NCBI GenBank assembly: GCA_900319835.1
Contig: ONPY01000015.1
Coordinates: 1 to 31,662, forward strand
Direction: 5' to 3'
Origin: an uncultured Eubacteriales bacterium
GTDB taxonomy: Bacteria; Bacillota_A; Clostridia; Oscillospirales; Oscillospiraceae
Length of the DNA stretch: 31,662 nt
In this document: positions 1 through 9,299 of the stretch, one piece after another
Layout: each line of letters begins with the position of its first letter
Numbering within the stretch: the first letter of the stretch is position 1
Made by a program: the position numbers and the translations under genes
The notes under the pieces: generated by a model
The model's database searches: none
Seen by the model: the letters and a program-made list of their open reading frames with translations, nothing else
What the model was told of the DNA's origin: nothing

Positions 1-751
1 TGCTCTTGACATACTTGCCCTCGGAGAAGAGGTACATGTCCAGAGAGTTGGGGCTCTTGGCGTCCCAGAGGCGCAGGGTGTTGATGTTCTGGCCGCCGTA
101 GCCGGCGATCAGCATGTCGCGGGGCAGGGCGATGACGGCGTCGTAGCCGGTATGCTCGGCGCGGTAGTGGCCGTAGTTGTCCCAGTGGGGAGAGATCTGG
201 CCGCCGAAGCGGACCTCCACCTCGTCCTCGTAGCGGGGGATGAGCCAGGACTCCGCCGCGGTGCGCCAGTTGTCGGCGACCTCTATCTGCTTGCCGTCCT
301 TGAAGCGCTGCTTGAAAATGCCAAGCTCGTAGCAGATGGAATAGCCCGTGGCCTGCAGGCCCTCGGTGGCCATGGAGTCCATATAACATGCGGCGAGACG
401 GCCGAGACCGCCGTTGCCGAGACCGGCGTCCGGCTCTTCTTCAAAAATGTCCGCGGCGCTGCGGCCCATATCCTCCAGCGCGCCGACCACCGCGTCGGCC
501 ACGCCCAGGTTATAGGCGTTCTTCATGAGGCTGCGCCCCATGAGAAACTCCATGGACATGTAGTGTACTTCTTTTTCACCCTTGCGGGGATCCTCAACAG
601 CCAGCAGACGGCTCATCAGCTCACGGATGACGATGGCGGTCGCCTGGAAAATCTGCTCGTTGGTGGCCTCCTCACTGGAGATGGAGAACTGTGCGCAGAG
701 CTTGTCTTCGATCGCACTGCGGACTTCTTCGCGGGAAATCTGATTGATCAT
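1..751 (-). CDS. glgP: Glycogen/starch phosphorylase, N-terminal part (gene runs off the left edge)
   Basis: Reading the minus strand from the ATG at 751 gives an open frame to the window edge, about 250 codons with no stop. The translation carries the GT35 phosphorylase N-terminal signature: a YMSMEFLMGR stretch, then DAGLGNGGLGRLAACYMDS, then GYSICYELGIFKQ. The enzyme releases glucose-1-phosphate from glycogen or other alpha-1,4-glucans in the cytoplasm, using pyridoxal phosphate; the PLP lysine lies in the missing C-terminal part. It is the last visible gene of a minus-strand run pth-glgC-glgD-glgP, 108 bp downstream of glgD. That gap holds a hairpin (799-834), so it may be expressed at a different level from glgCD. 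Breakdown and synthesis of glycogen are thus encoded together. Family identity is secure from the motifs; maltodextrin versus glycogen preference cannot be told. Confidence 0.93.
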   Translation of the reverse strand, partial: MINQISREEVRSAIEDKLCAQFSISSEEATNEQIFQATAIVIRELMSRLLAVEDPRKGEKEVHYMSMEFLMGRSLMKNAYNLGVADAVVGALEDMGRSAADIFEEEPDAGLGNGGLGRLAACYMDSMATEGLQATGYSICYELGIFKQRFKDGKQIEVADNWRTAAESWLIPRYEDEVEVRFGGQISPHWDNYGHYRAEHTGYDAVIALPRDMLIAGYGGQNINTLRLWDAKSPNSLDMYLFSEGKYVKS

Positions 752-798
752 GAATGAACCTGCCTTTTTGGAAGAATGAAATGCGGGGAATTGCACGC

Positions 799-834
799 AA
801 TCGGTGCGTCGGGCATCCGTCCGGCGCACCGATT
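799..834 (-). other. Intercistronic hairpin between glgD and glgP
   Basis: Ten-base arms AATCGGTGCG (799-808) and CGCACCGATT (825-834) are perfectly complementary. No U-run follows on the minus strand, so it looks more like an mRNA processing or stability element, or a weak attenuator, than a classical terminator. Confidence 0.5.
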
Positions 835-850
835 GGATGGATTTGTCTTG

Positions 851-864
851 GGAAAACGCTTACA
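851..864. promoter_or_regulatory. cre-like catabolite repression site at the glgD stop codon
   Basis: GGAAAACGCTTACA matches 13 of 14 positions of the Firmicute CcpA box (TGWAARCGYTWNCW). It overlaps the glgD stop codon and lies about 100 bp before glgP, where a bound CcpA could act as a roadblock. One match of this quality can arise by chance, and no CcpA gene is in the window. Confidence 0.3.
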
Positions 865-1972
865 GCTTGCTGCCCTTGGGGACCACGATGGGCAGCTTCT
901 CGTTGCCGGTGAGCACGGTTTTGGGCGAGAAGGTGACGGCCTTGTCGACAATCACATACTCCAGATTGGAGTCCTCTCCCACGGTGCAGCCGCGCATGAC
1001 GATGCAGTTTTTGAGCTTGGCGCCCTTGGCGATGCGCGCGCCGGAGAAGACGATGCAGTTTTCGATGCTGCCTTCGATGATGCAGTTGTCGGCCACCAGG
1101 CAGTTGCGGGAAGAGGAGCCCTCGCTGTAGTAGGTGCTGACCTCCTCGCGGACCTTGGTGAAGACGGGGCGGTCGGCGGGGAAGACCTCGTGGCGGATGG
1201 AGGAGTCGAGCATGTCCATGTTTGCCTTGAAGTAGGTGTTGACGCTGCGCAGCAGGGCGGCGTAGCCCTCGTGCAGGTACACGTCCATCTTGCCGCCGGC
1301 CTTGAGGAAGTTGGGAATGGCCTCGCGGTGCCAGAGGAAGATGTTGTGCCTGCGGCAGGTCTCGATCATGTCGAGCAGGACGTCCTTGTTGATGATGTAG
1401 GCCTCCATGCTCACCGGACCCACGCTGGGATCGACGGTGTCCTGCAGCATCTCGGTCACATAGCCGTCCTCGCCCTGGAGGTAGGTCATGCGGAAGCCGG
1501 CGGAATCTCTGCGGGTGCAGATAGCGGTGATCTGGGCGCCGGAGCGGCGGTGCTGCTCCATGGGCTTTGTCAGATCGATGTTGGCGCACATGTCGCCCAG
1601 CATCAGCACAACATATTTGGCCTTGATGTCCTCAATGTAAGAGCGGACAGAGATCAGAGCCTCCATGGTGCCGGCATAGTTGCCGCGGTGGTACTCGGGC
1701 AGGCCGAAGGGGGGCAGCATTCTCAATCCGCCGGTACGGCGGGCCATATCCCAGGCCTTGCCGCCGCCCAGATGGTCCAGCAGAGACTGGTAGTCGCGCT
1801 GCATGATGACGCCCACGTCCACAATGCCGGCGTTGCGCATGGCGGAGAGGGAGAAGTCGATCAGGCGATAGCGGCCGCAGAAGGGAAGAGAGGCCGCGGT
1901 GCGCATGCTGACGAGGGATCTGAGGTTGGGATCGGTATAGTAGGCGAAAATCAGACCGTGGAAATCGTTCAT
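860..1972 (-). CDS. glgD: Glucose-1-phosphate adenylyltransferase, GlgD subunit
   Basis: A 370-residue nucleotidyltransferase-fold protein followed by a left-handed beta-helix C-terminus of hexapeptide repeats (for example ENCIVFSGARIAKGAKLKNC). The N-terminus lacks the glycine-rich GGxGxRL loop that GlgC has and instead reads GLIFAYYTDPNLRSLVSMRT, which is typical of the regulatory or poorly catalytic GlgD subunit found in Firmicutes. GlgD pairs with GlgC to form ADP-glucose pyrophosphorylase, which supplies ADP-glucose for glycogen synthesis. It starts 3 bp after the glgC stop codon, so the two are translationally coupled, consistent with a hetero-oligomer. Identity is clear from position and sequence. 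Its own catalytic activity is expected to be low, from family knowledge. Confidence 0.93.
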   Translation of the reverse strand: MNDFHGLIFAYYTDPNLRSLVSMRTAASLPFCGRYRLIDFSLSAMRNAGIVDVGVIMQRDYQSLLDHLGGGKAWDMARRTGGLRMLPPFGLPEYHRGNYAGTMEALISVRSYIEDIKAKYVVLMLGDMCANIDLTKPMEQHRRSGAQITAICTRRDSAGFRMTYLQGEDGYVTEMLQDTVDPSVGPVSMEAYIINKDVLLDMIETCRRHNIFLWHREAIPNFLKAGGKMDVYLHEGYAALLRSVNTYFKANMDMLDSSIRHEVFPADRPVFTKVREEVSTYYSEGSSSRNCLVADNCIIEGSIENCIVFSGARIAKGAKLKNCIVMRGCTVGEDSNLEYVIVDKAVTFSPKTVLTGNEKLPIVVPKGSKL

Positions 1973-1975
1973 GGC

Positions 1976-3169
<1,194 letters not shown>

Positions 3170-3218
3170 GGGCAGCCTCCTCTTCGTATATACTGTGGAA
3201 CATGCAGGATATACAGGT

Positions 3219-3806
3219 TTAATTGAAGCGATTCATGGCTCGCTCCGGGCCATCTTTGATATAGGATTCCACGGCCTCGGCCGCGCGCTCGGCGGCGGAT
3301 TGCATGTCCAGCGCGTCCTGATCCCGGAACACGCCCAGCACCCAGTCGGCCATGTCGTAGTCGGGGTGCGGGGGCGCGCCCACGCCGACGCGGATGCGGG
3401 GAAAGGCGTCGGTCCCCAGGGCGGCGATGATGCTCTTGAGCCCGTTGTGGCCGCCGGCGGAGCCCTTCGTGCGGATGCGCAGCTTGCCGGGCGGCAGGCT
3501 CACCTCGTCCGAGACCACAAGCACGTGGTCGGCGGGGATCTTGTAGAAGCGGACGGCCTGGCCCACGGCATTGCCGGAGAGATTCATGAAGGTCTGGGGC
3601 TTCATGACCAGCGCCCTTTCGCCACCCAGATCCACCTGGGCGGTCAGCGCGTTAAAGCGCAGACGGTTGACGGCAAAGCCCTTTTTCTTCGCGAGCGTAT
3701 CGCAGACCAGAAAGCCCGCGTTGTGGCGCGTGAAGTCATATTTCGGGCCGGGGTTTCCGAGAAAGACAACAAGCCAGCTCGGTCCGCCGGAGGATGAAAA
3801 CAGCAT
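3219..3806 (-). CDS. pth: Peptidyl-tRNA hydrolase
   Basis: A 195-residue protein that cleaves the ester bond of peptidyl-tRNAs dropped by ribosomes, recycling tRNA. The family's catalytic and binding residues can be placed: N18 in GNPGP, the catalytic H28 in RHNAGF, N75 in QTFMNLSG, D100 in the VVSDE stretch, and N121 in GGHNGLKS. The usual DD after H/S is DE here, but the first Asp, which is the important one, is kept. The start at 3806 has an AAGGAAA site 8 bases upstream. prs lies 134 bp upstream on the same strand, a common Firmicute arrangement, and glgC follows, so a housekeeping transcript may continue into the glycogen genes. Confidence 0.95.
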   Translation of the reverse strand: MLFSSSGGPSWLVVFLGNPGPKYDFTRHNAGFLVCDTLAKKKGFAVNRLRFNALTAQVDLGGERALVMKPQTFMNLSGNAVGQAVRFYKIPADHVLVVSDEVSLPPGKLRIRTKGSAGGHNGLKSIIAALGTDAFPRIRVGVGAPPHPDYDMADWVLGVFRDQDALDMQSAAERAAEAVESYIKDGPERAMNRFN

Positions 3807-3940
3807 GGAACAGTTTCCTTTTTCGGCCCCGCCGGGCCCCGCTGGGGAGCGGCGGCTGCGGCCGGGAAGATAGACCGAGGCCCACAGTCCGTGTTTTCCC
3901 CGGTGGGAAAAGGAAGGCTGCGGGCGTCGGAATGTAAAAA

Positions 3941-4903
3941 TCAGTCGAACAGATTGGAAATGGAGACCTCTTCGTAAATGCGGCGGATGGCCTCGGCAAA
4001 GACGGAGGCGGTGGTCAGGTAGTGGATCTTGGGGGATTTCTCCTTGTCGGTGGGGAAGGGGATGGTGTCGAGCAGGAGCAGCTCCTCGATGCAGCTTTCG
4101 TTGATGCGGTCGAGCGCGGGGCCGGAGAGCACGCCGTGGGTCGCGCAGGCGTAGACCTCCTTCGCGCCGCCGATCTCCTTGATGGCCTTGGCCGCGCCAC
4201 AGAGGGAGCCGGCCGTGTCCACAATGTCGTCGAGCAGGATGCAGGTCTTTCCGGAGACGTCGCCGATGATGTTCATGACCTCGGACTGGTTGGCACGCTC
4301 GCGGCGCTTGTCCACGATGGCCATGTTGACGCCCAGCTTCATGGAGAAGGCGCGGGCACGGGCAGTGCTGCCCACGTCGGGGGAGACCACCATGACATTT
4401 TCGTTGCCCTTGCCGAACTTGTTGACGTAGTGCTTGACAAAGAGATGGCTGCCCATCAGGTTGTCCACGGGGATATCGAAGAAGCCCTGAATCTGCGCGG
4501 CGTGCAGGTCCATGGTCAGGACCCGGTCAGCGCCGGCGGCGGTGATGAGATTTGCAACCAGCTTTGCGGAGATGGGATCGCGGCTCTTGGCCTTGCGGTC
4601 CTGACGGGCGTAGCCGAAGTAGGGGATGACGGCGGTGATGCGGCCGGCAGAGGCACGGCGCATGGCGTCGATCATGATGAGCAGCTCCATCAGGTTGTCG
4701 TTGACAGGCTTGCAGGTGGACTGCACGATGAACACGTCCTTGCCCCGGACCGGCTCATACACAGAGACGGAGCACTCCCCGTCGGCAAAGTGAGAGACGT
4801 TCGTGTTGCCCAGGCTGCGATACAGGTCGGCGCAGATCAGCTCGGCCAGAGCGGGGTTGGAGTTGCCGGTGAAGACCACGATTTCTTTGCCGTGTGAGAT
4901 CAT
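3941..4903 (-). CDS. prs: Ribose-phosphate pyrophosphokinase (PRPP synthase)
   Basis: A 320-residue enzyme making PRPP from ribose-5-phosphate and ATP for nucleotide, histidine and tryptophan synthesis. Visible motifs are the catalytic flexible loop YFGYARQDRKAKSR, the metal/ribose segment TMDLHAAQIQGFFDIP, and the PRPP-binding loop ILLDDIVDTAGS. I place the start at the ATG at 4903 (MISHGKE), because GGAGGAAAAAGAG lies directly upstream. A longer in-frame ATG at 4951 has no such site and adds 16 residues that do not resemble the family. An extended -10 promoter lies about 75 bp upstream at 4977-4985. It diverges from prfB. Confidence 0.95.
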   Translation of the reverse strand: MISHGKEIVVFTGNSNPALAELICADLYRSLGNTNVSHFADGECSVSVYEPVRGKDVFIVQSTCKPVNDNLMELLIMIDAMRRASAGRITAVIPYFGYARQDRKAKSRDPISAKLVANLITAAGADRVLTMDLHAAQIQGFFDIPVDNLMGSHLFVKHYVNKFGKGNENVMVVSPDVGSTARARAFSMKLGVNMAIVDKRRERANQSEVMNIIGDVSGKTCILLDDIVDTAGSLCGAAKAIKEIGGAKEVYACATHGVLSGPALDRINESCIEELLLLDTIPFPTDKEKSPKIHYLTTASVFAEAIRRIYEEVSISNLFD

Positions 4904-4976
4904 ATTCTCTTTTTCCTCCGTAAAACGAATCAGACTTGCGCGTGCGCGCACTTCTCAGTTTGACTTTATCACAGGC

Positions 4977-4985
4977 ATTATACCA
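4977..4985 (-). promoter_or_regulatory. Extended -10 promoter for prs
   Basis: On the minus strand the sequence reads TGGTATAAT, a perfect -10 hexamer with the TGn extension, about 75 bp before the prs start codon. No good -35 is seen, which is usual for extended -10 promoters. Confidence 0.55.
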
Positions 4986-5052
4986 CGGGAGGAAGCAAAT
5001 GGGAAGAACTTTAGCGCTTTTTGTGCGAGAAGAAAAGCCAATAAAAAAGCGA

Positions 5053-5081
5053 TTTACAAGAGAAAGCTTTTTGTGTATAAT
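5053..5081 (+). promoter_or_regulatory. Sigma-A type promoter for prfB
   Basis: TTTACA (5053-5058), a 17-base spacer, then TATAAT (5076-5081). The predicted transcription start, near 5088, leaves a leader of about 40 nt before the chosen prfB start at 5129. Confidence 0.75.
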
Positions 5082-5128
5082 ATTTAATTACTGACGAATG
5101 GATGAATGAACCGCAGGAGAGTGCAGAC

Positions 5129-6235
5129 ATGCTGGAATTTGAAGAATACAAGACCAAACTCAACGCCCTCAAGCCCGACCTCGAGGTGCTCCGCTCCGCC
5201 TTGAAGCTGGAAAGCGCCCAGAAGGAGATCGAGGAGCTGGAGGCCGCCAGCGCCCGCGAGGGCTTCTGGAACGACGTGGAGAAGTCCCAGAAGGTGCAGA
5301 AGCGGCTGAAAAATCTGAAGGACAAGGTGGAGAACTTCAACCGCCTCTGCTCCGGGTGGGACGATCTCTACGCCCTGTGCGAGATGGCCATTGAGGAAAA
5401 CGACGACTCCATGCTGGAGGAGCTGAAAAACGACTTCAACGCCTTCAGCCAGAAGATGGAGTCTACACGCCTGTCCACCCTGCTGACCGGGGAGTATGAC
5501 GCCAACAACGCCATCCTCACCTTCCACGCCGGCGCCGGCGGCACCGAAGCGCAGGACTGGGCCTCGATGCTCTACCGCATGTACAACATGTGGGCCGACC
5601 GCCACGGCTACAAGGTGCGCGTGATGGACTATCTCGACGGCGAGGACGCGGGGCTGAAAAGCGCCACCATCATGATCGAGGGCGAGAACGCATACGGCTA
5701 TCTCAAGAGCGAGCACGGTATCCACCGGCTCGTGCGCGTCTCCCCCTACGACAACGCCGGGCGGCGCCACACCTCCTTCGTGGCGGTGGAGGTCATGCCC
5801 GAGATCGCCGATGACAGCGAGATCGAACTCAGGGATGAGGACATCAAGATGGATGTCTACCGCTCCTCCGGCGCCGGCGGGCAGAAGGTCAACAAGACCT
5901 CCTCGGCCGTGCGGCTGACCCACATCCCCACGGGCATCGTGGTATCCAGCCAGGTGGAGCGCAGCCACTTCCAGAATCTCGAAAACTGCAAGGACATGCT
6001 GCGGGCACGCCTGGCGGAGATCAAGGAGCGCGAGCATCTGGAGAAGATCAGCGATATCAAGGGCGTGCAGATGAAGATCGAATGGGGCAGCCAGATCCGC
6101 TCTTACGTCTTTATGCCCTACCAGTTGGTCAAGGACCACCGCACCGACTTTGAAAACAGCAACATCGACGCCGTCATGAACGGCGACATCGACGGCTTCA
6201 TCAACGCCTTCCTCTCCATGAAGGCCCAGAGCTGA
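5129..6235 (+). CDS. prfB: Peptide chain release factor 2
   Basis: A 368-residue class I release factor recognising UGA and UAA stop codons. The GGQ motif that triggers peptidyl-tRNA hydrolysis is at residues 250-252 (GAGGQKVNKT). The stop-codon-reading tripeptide at 205-207 is SPY instead of the canonical RF2 SPF, in the context VSPYDNAGRRHTSF. I chose the ATG at 5129 (MLEFEEYK), because AGGAG lies 9-10 bases upstream and the N-terminus then aligns with other RF2 proteins. The in-frame ATG at 5102 lacks a ribosome binding site. Many bacteria need a +1 frameshift at an in-frame UGA near codon 25; here the segment reads straight through as RSALKLESA, so autoregulation by frameshifting is absent. 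Confidence 0.95.
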   Translation: MLEFEEYKTKLNALKPDLEVLRSALKLESAQKEIEELEAASAREGFWNDVEKSQKVQKRLKNLKDKVENFNRLCSGWDDLYALCEMAIEENDDSMLEELKNDFNAFSQKMESTRLSTLLTGEYDANNAILTFHAGAGGTEAQDWASMLYRMYNMWADRHGYKVRVMDYLDGEDAGLKSATIMIEGENAYGYLKSEHGIHRLVRVSPYDNAGRRHTSFVAVEVMPEIADDSEIELRDEDIKMDVYRSSGAGGQKVNKTSSAVRLTHIPTGIVVSSQVERSHFQNLENCKDMLRARLAEIKEREHLEKISDIKGVQMKIEWGSQIRSYVFMPYQLVKDHRTDFENSNIDAVMNGDIDGFINAFLSMKAQS

Positions 6236-6243
6236 GCAAGATA

Positions 6244-6287
6244 AAACGCGAAAGCGCTTTCCCGTGAGGGAAAGCGCTTTCGCGTTT
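6244..6287. terminator. Bidirectional terminator between prfB and the FAH-family gene
   Basis: Two perfectly complementary 20-base arms (6244-6263 and 6268-6287) are separated by GTGA. The outer bases are AAA/TTT, giving short U-tracts in both directions. It sits between the 3' ends of two convergent genes, the FAH-family stop being only 4 bp away. Confidence 0.85.
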
Positions 6288-6290
6288 CAA

Positions 6291-7160
6291 TCAGTCCGTG
6301 ACGGTGACGCGGAGGGTGCCGATCTCGGGGACGTGGACCGTCAGCTCGTCCCCGGCTTTCAGCCAGTCCTGCTTCTCCGGCGGCCGACCGAGGATGACGC
6401 CCGCGGGCGTGCCGGTGAGGATCACGTCCCCCGGCTCGAGCGTGCAGCAGCGGGAGAGAAAGCTCACGAGCGCGGGAATGGAATAGATCATGTCGCCGGA
6501 AAAGCCGTCCTGCCGCTTTTCCCCGTTTTTATACCCCGTCAGGTGCATGGCGTCGGGGCGCACCTCATCCGCCGTGACGATCCAGGGACCCAGGGGACAG
6601 AAGGTGTCGCAGGTCTTGCCGGGGGTCCACTGGCTGGCGGCCTTCTGCAGATCCCGGGCGGAGATGTCGTTTGCCAGGGTGTAGCCGAAGACGCAGCCAA
6701 GCGCTTCCTCGGGAGAGACATTTGCGGCGCGGCGGCCGATCACCACGGCGATCTCCGCCTCGTAGTCGTGCTTTTTCGAAGCGGGGTTGAGGCGCACCTT
6801 GCCGCCGTGGGGGACCAGGGTGTTGCGGAACTTGCAGAAGATCTCCGGCGAGCCCGGCGGCGCCTTGAACAGCTCCGGAACCTCGGCGGCGTGGGCGGCG
6901 TAGTTTTTGCCCACGCAGAGGATCTTTTCCGGCGCGTCGGAGGCGGGGGCGAAGGCAATTTGATCCGGGGAGAGGAAGGCGCCCGCCTGTTGTACGACAG
7001 GTTCCAGCGCAGCCAGAGCGGCCTCCCGCCCCATGGCGAGAGCCTCGGCCATGGTCACGGGCGTGCCCGGCCCGGCAAAGGCGGATGCGTCCACGATCCC
7101 GCGTTCGGTGACGATGCCGAGCGCGTTTGCCCCGGCTTTTTTGAAATTGACCAGTTTCAT
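6291..7160 (-). CDS. Fumarylacetoacetate hydrolase family protein
   Basis: A 289-residue cytoplasmic enzyme of the FAH superfamily, which covers acylpyruvases, 2-hydroxyhepta-2,4-diene-1,7-dioate isomerases and oxaloacetate decarboxylases. The divalent metal ligands are visible: E134 and E136 in DYEAEIAVVIG and D165 in GYTLANDISARDLQ. The core also contains ILCVGKNYAAHAAE and ILTGTPAGV, all conserved in the family. The ATG at 7160 has GGAGGA 7 bases upstream. It follows the TSUP-type permease gene by 28 bp on the same strand, so the two probably form an operon; the permease might move a substrate or product of this enzyme, which is inference. The exact substrate cannot be read from the sequence. 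Confidence 0.88.
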   Translation of the reverse strand: MKLVNFKKAGANALGIVTERGIVDASAFAGPGTPVTMAEALAMGREAALAALEPVVQQAGAFLSPDQIAFAPASDAPEKILCVGKNYAAHAAEVPELFKAPPGSPEIFCKFRNTLVPHGGKVRLNPASKKHDYEAEIAVVIGRRAANVSPEEALGCVFGYTLANDISARDLQKAASQWTPGKTCDTFCPLGPWIVTADEVRPDAMHLTGYKNGEKRQDGFSGDMIYSIPALVSFLSRCCTLEPGDVILTGTPAGVILGRPPEKQDWLKAGDELTVHVPEIGTLRVTVTD

Positions 7161-7188
7161 GGCTTCCTCCAGTCCGCGATGCGAAATG

Positions 7189-8046
7189 TCATTGTTTGAA
7201 GATGCTGACGACCGCCATCAGCATGACGAGAATCAGCAGGATGTTGAGCAGCAGGGGATTCATGGAGATTGCCAGCATCACGCCCAGCAAGGCGGCAAGA
7301 CTCCCCGCGGTCATGGCGGCGAGGATCAGCTTGCGGTTATAGAGCCCGGCTCTCATGATGGAGACGCCGCCGGTGACGGGGATGATGACGCCCAGCACCA
7401 GCGTGAGCGTCAGGGCTGCCACGGGGGAGAGAGCCAGCAGCAAGAGCAGGGCGGCGGCGATGGGCTTGCAGGGCACGCCCATCATGTTGAGAAAGCCGAT
7501 GCCCACACAGCCGACACACAGCACCGCGAGCTTTCCGCCCCGCAGCCCCACGGCCGTGCCGGTGGAGCCGGCGCTCACGACCATTTTGACGATCAGCGCG
7601 GCCATGGAGACCAGCAGGGCGCAGCCCATGATCTTTTTGAGCGTGGCCCCGTCCATGCGGCTGACGGCCCGCCCGCCGAGGGCGGCCCCCGCTGCGAGAC
7701 AGAGCATGAACAGCGCGAGCGTCAGCGCGTCGGCGGTGTTCTCCGAGAGCAGATAGCGGAAGGCGATGAGCGCGCCGGGGACGATGGTGGCGGCGATGAG
7801 GCAGCTGGGGAGGCTCCTGTCATCAGCCAGACGGAAGCGCTTGATGAGCAGGGTGTTGAGCAGAAAATCGGACACGCCGAGCGTGCAGAGAAAGAACACG
7901 CCAGCCTCCAGCGGGGCGAGCAGCTTCAGATCGCCCGGGGCGCTGTGCAGCGCCTCCCGGTGTTTCACCAGGTCCCGGCCGAGAACAAAGGCGTAGACCA
8001 GGCCGCACAGCAGAAAGACGATGCCTGTGATTCTGGGCAGGCTCAT
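7189..8046 (-). CDS. TSUP (TauE/SafE-like) membrane permease
   Basis: A 285-residue, very hydrophobic protein with about eight predicted membrane segments in two halves, the layout of the sulfite exporter TauE/SafE family. The central loop GGRAVSRMDGATLKK and the start of the second half (near residue 200) resemble that family. The start at 8046 (MSLPRITG) has GAGGAGGTAC just upstream. The longer frame would begin within the leader, although an in-frame ATG at 8103 (MHPHKRAAL) is worth noting. The family exports or imports anionic sulfur or carbon compounds such as sulfite or sulfoacetate. Co-transcription with the FAH-family gene suggests an organic acid. A strong promoter and a leader terminator-like hairpin precede it. 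Confidence 0.7.
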   Translation of the reverse strand: MSLPRITGIVFLLCGLVYAFVLGRDLVKHREALHSAPGDLKLLAPLEAGVFFLCTLGVSDFLLNTLLIKRFRLADDRSLPSCLIAATIVPGALIAFRYLLSENTADALTLALFMLCLAAGAALGGRAVSRMDGATLKKIMGCALLVSMAALIVKMVVSAGSTGTAVGLRGGKLAVLCVGCVGIGFLNMMGVPCKPIAAALLLLLALSPVAALTLTLVLGVIIPVTGGVSIMRAGLYNRKLILAAMTAGSLAALLGVMLAISMNPLLLNILLILVMLMAVVSIFKQ

Positions 8047-8064
8047 GCGCGTACCTCCTCTCTG

Positions 8065-8094
8065 AAAAAAACGGACGGCAAGAGCCGCCCGTTT
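8065..8094 (-). terminator. Terminator-like hairpin just before the TSUP permease gene
   Basis: On the minus strand, arms of 11 bases (AAACGGGCGGC and GCCGTCCGTTT, one G-U pair) enclose TCTT and run into seven U residues. It ends about 15 bases before the permease ribosome binding site. It could end the PAP2 gene transcript, but it also lies downstream of the promoter at 8118-8146, so it may attenuate the permease mRNA. Confidence 0.7.
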
Positions 8095-8117
8095 GTGGGG
8101 GTGCATCTCTCGGCACC

Positions 8118-8146
8118 ATCTTAACAAAAGCGGAGAGATTGTGCAA
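8118..8146 (-). promoter_or_regulatory. Strong promoter for the TSUP-FAH operon
   Basis: On the minus strand: TTGCAC (8141-8146), 17 bases, TAAGAT (8118-8123). The start of transcription would fall near 8111, about 65 nt before the permease start, upstream of the hairpin. Confidence 0.65.
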
Positions 8147-8158
8147 GCGCCGCGCTTA

Positions 8159-9103
8159 TTAGGACGCGCTTTTTGTGATTCCGACCTTTCCGGTCAGGCG
8201 AAAGACCAGCGGGTAGACGCCCATGTCCACAAAGATGACCGCCGCGTAGCGCAGGGTGCGGACGAGGTAGGCTGCCAGGGTGCCGCTCTCCAGAAATTCC
8301 TTGGAGAAGGGCAGCTTGAGCAGGGTGTTGAGCCCGAAAAAGACCGCGACGCCGCCGAGGACCCGGAGCACCGAGCGCAGCGGGCTGCGGGTATTTTCAA
8401 AGTTGACCCATCTCTGCTCAAACTCGACGCCCAGCACAAAGCCCACCAGCATCCCGTAGCCCGTGTAATAGTCCGAGCTCTTGCAGTAGAAGAAGCCGGG
8501 CAGTCCCAGAAGCAGAAGCAGACCGTAAAACACGCGGGGATTATGAAACTTCCGCTGGAGCCAGGGCACCGCGACGATGATCACAAGGCCGAGCGCCCAG
8601 CCGCAGAGAACGTCCGTGGGATAGTGTACGCCGAGACAGAAGCGGGATACACCGATCAGCAGCGTCAGCACCACGGCGATCACCGTGAGCGCGTTTTTCT
8701 TCGCGTACGCGGCCACAGACCCGTAGACCGCCACGGCGTTGGTGGAGTGCCCGCTGGGGAAGGAGTACTCCTGCGCGGCGATGTTGTAGATGTCCGCGCT
8801 CTTGTCCACCGGCTTGAGACACCGGATCTCAGGCGTGTCAAAATAGGGCCTGCGGCGCACGAAGATGTTTTTGATCATAGGGTTGAGCACCAGGCCGACC
8901 AGCACGTTCAGCCCCACAAAGCGGCCGAAGCGCTTGTCAAAACACCAGTACAGAAAGCCGATCACCGCCACGCAGGCCAGTTCCTCCCCGAAGGCGGAGA
9001 CGAAGGAGGCGACCGCCGTGCCCAGAGCGCCCATGTGCGTCTGGAGCCAGAGAATCAGCGAGACCTCCCAATCAAAGAAAAAAGTGCTGCCGACAAGTTC
9101 CAT
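8159..9103 (-). CDS. PAP2-family membrane phosphatase
   Basis: A 314-residue integral membrane protein with about seven to eight hydrophobic segments. All three parts of the PAP2 acid-phosphatase signature are present: K78...R85P86 (KNIFVRRRP), PSGHS at 116-120, and SR-x5-H-x3-D (SRFCLGVHYPTD, catalytic H160). Such enzymes dephosphorylate lipid phosphates (phosphatidate, undecaprenyl pyrophosphate, lysophosphatidate) on the outer face of the membrane. I place the start at the ATG at 9103, with GGAGGAACC just upstream; the open frame extends further 5' but has no family resemblance there. The long C-terminal membrane extension fits the larger PAP2 subfamily of Clostridia. The substrate is not predictable. 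Confidence 0.88.
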   Translation of the reverse strand: MELVGSTFFFDWEVSLILWLQTHMGALGTAVASFVSAFGEELACVAVIGFLYWCFDKRFGRFVGLNVLVGLVLNPMIKNIFVRRRPYFDTPEIRCLKPVDKSADIYNIAAQEYSFPSGHSTNAVAVYGSVAAYAKKNALTVIAVVLTLLIGVSRFCLGVHYPTDVLCGWALGLVIIVAVPWLQRKFHNPRVFYGLLLLLGLPGFFYCKSSDYYTGYGMLVGFVLGVEFEQRWVNFENTRSPLRSVLRVLGGVAVFFGLNTLLKLPFSKEFLESGTLAAYLVRTLRYAAVIFVDMGVYPLVFRLTGKVGITKSAS

Positions 9104-9299
9104 GTGTGGTTCCTCCTCTACAAGCTGTGATCCTAAGACCATCATACCCCTCGGCAGGGCGCATTTCAAGCAAATCCTTGCCCGCAGCCGACGCAGAATC
9201 AGAGAACAAAGAGCGCCAAAAGCAGACGCAATATCCAAGCAGGAACCCTTTTGCATGTGATTGCAAAAACCTGGCAGGCGGGGAAACCCTATGCAGGAA

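Noticed and set aside
6250..6285. Two cre-like GAAAGCGCTTTC motifs
   Set aside because: They are the two arms of the prfB terminator stem, so the match is explained by the hairpin, and they lie between convergent 3' ends, not near a promoter.
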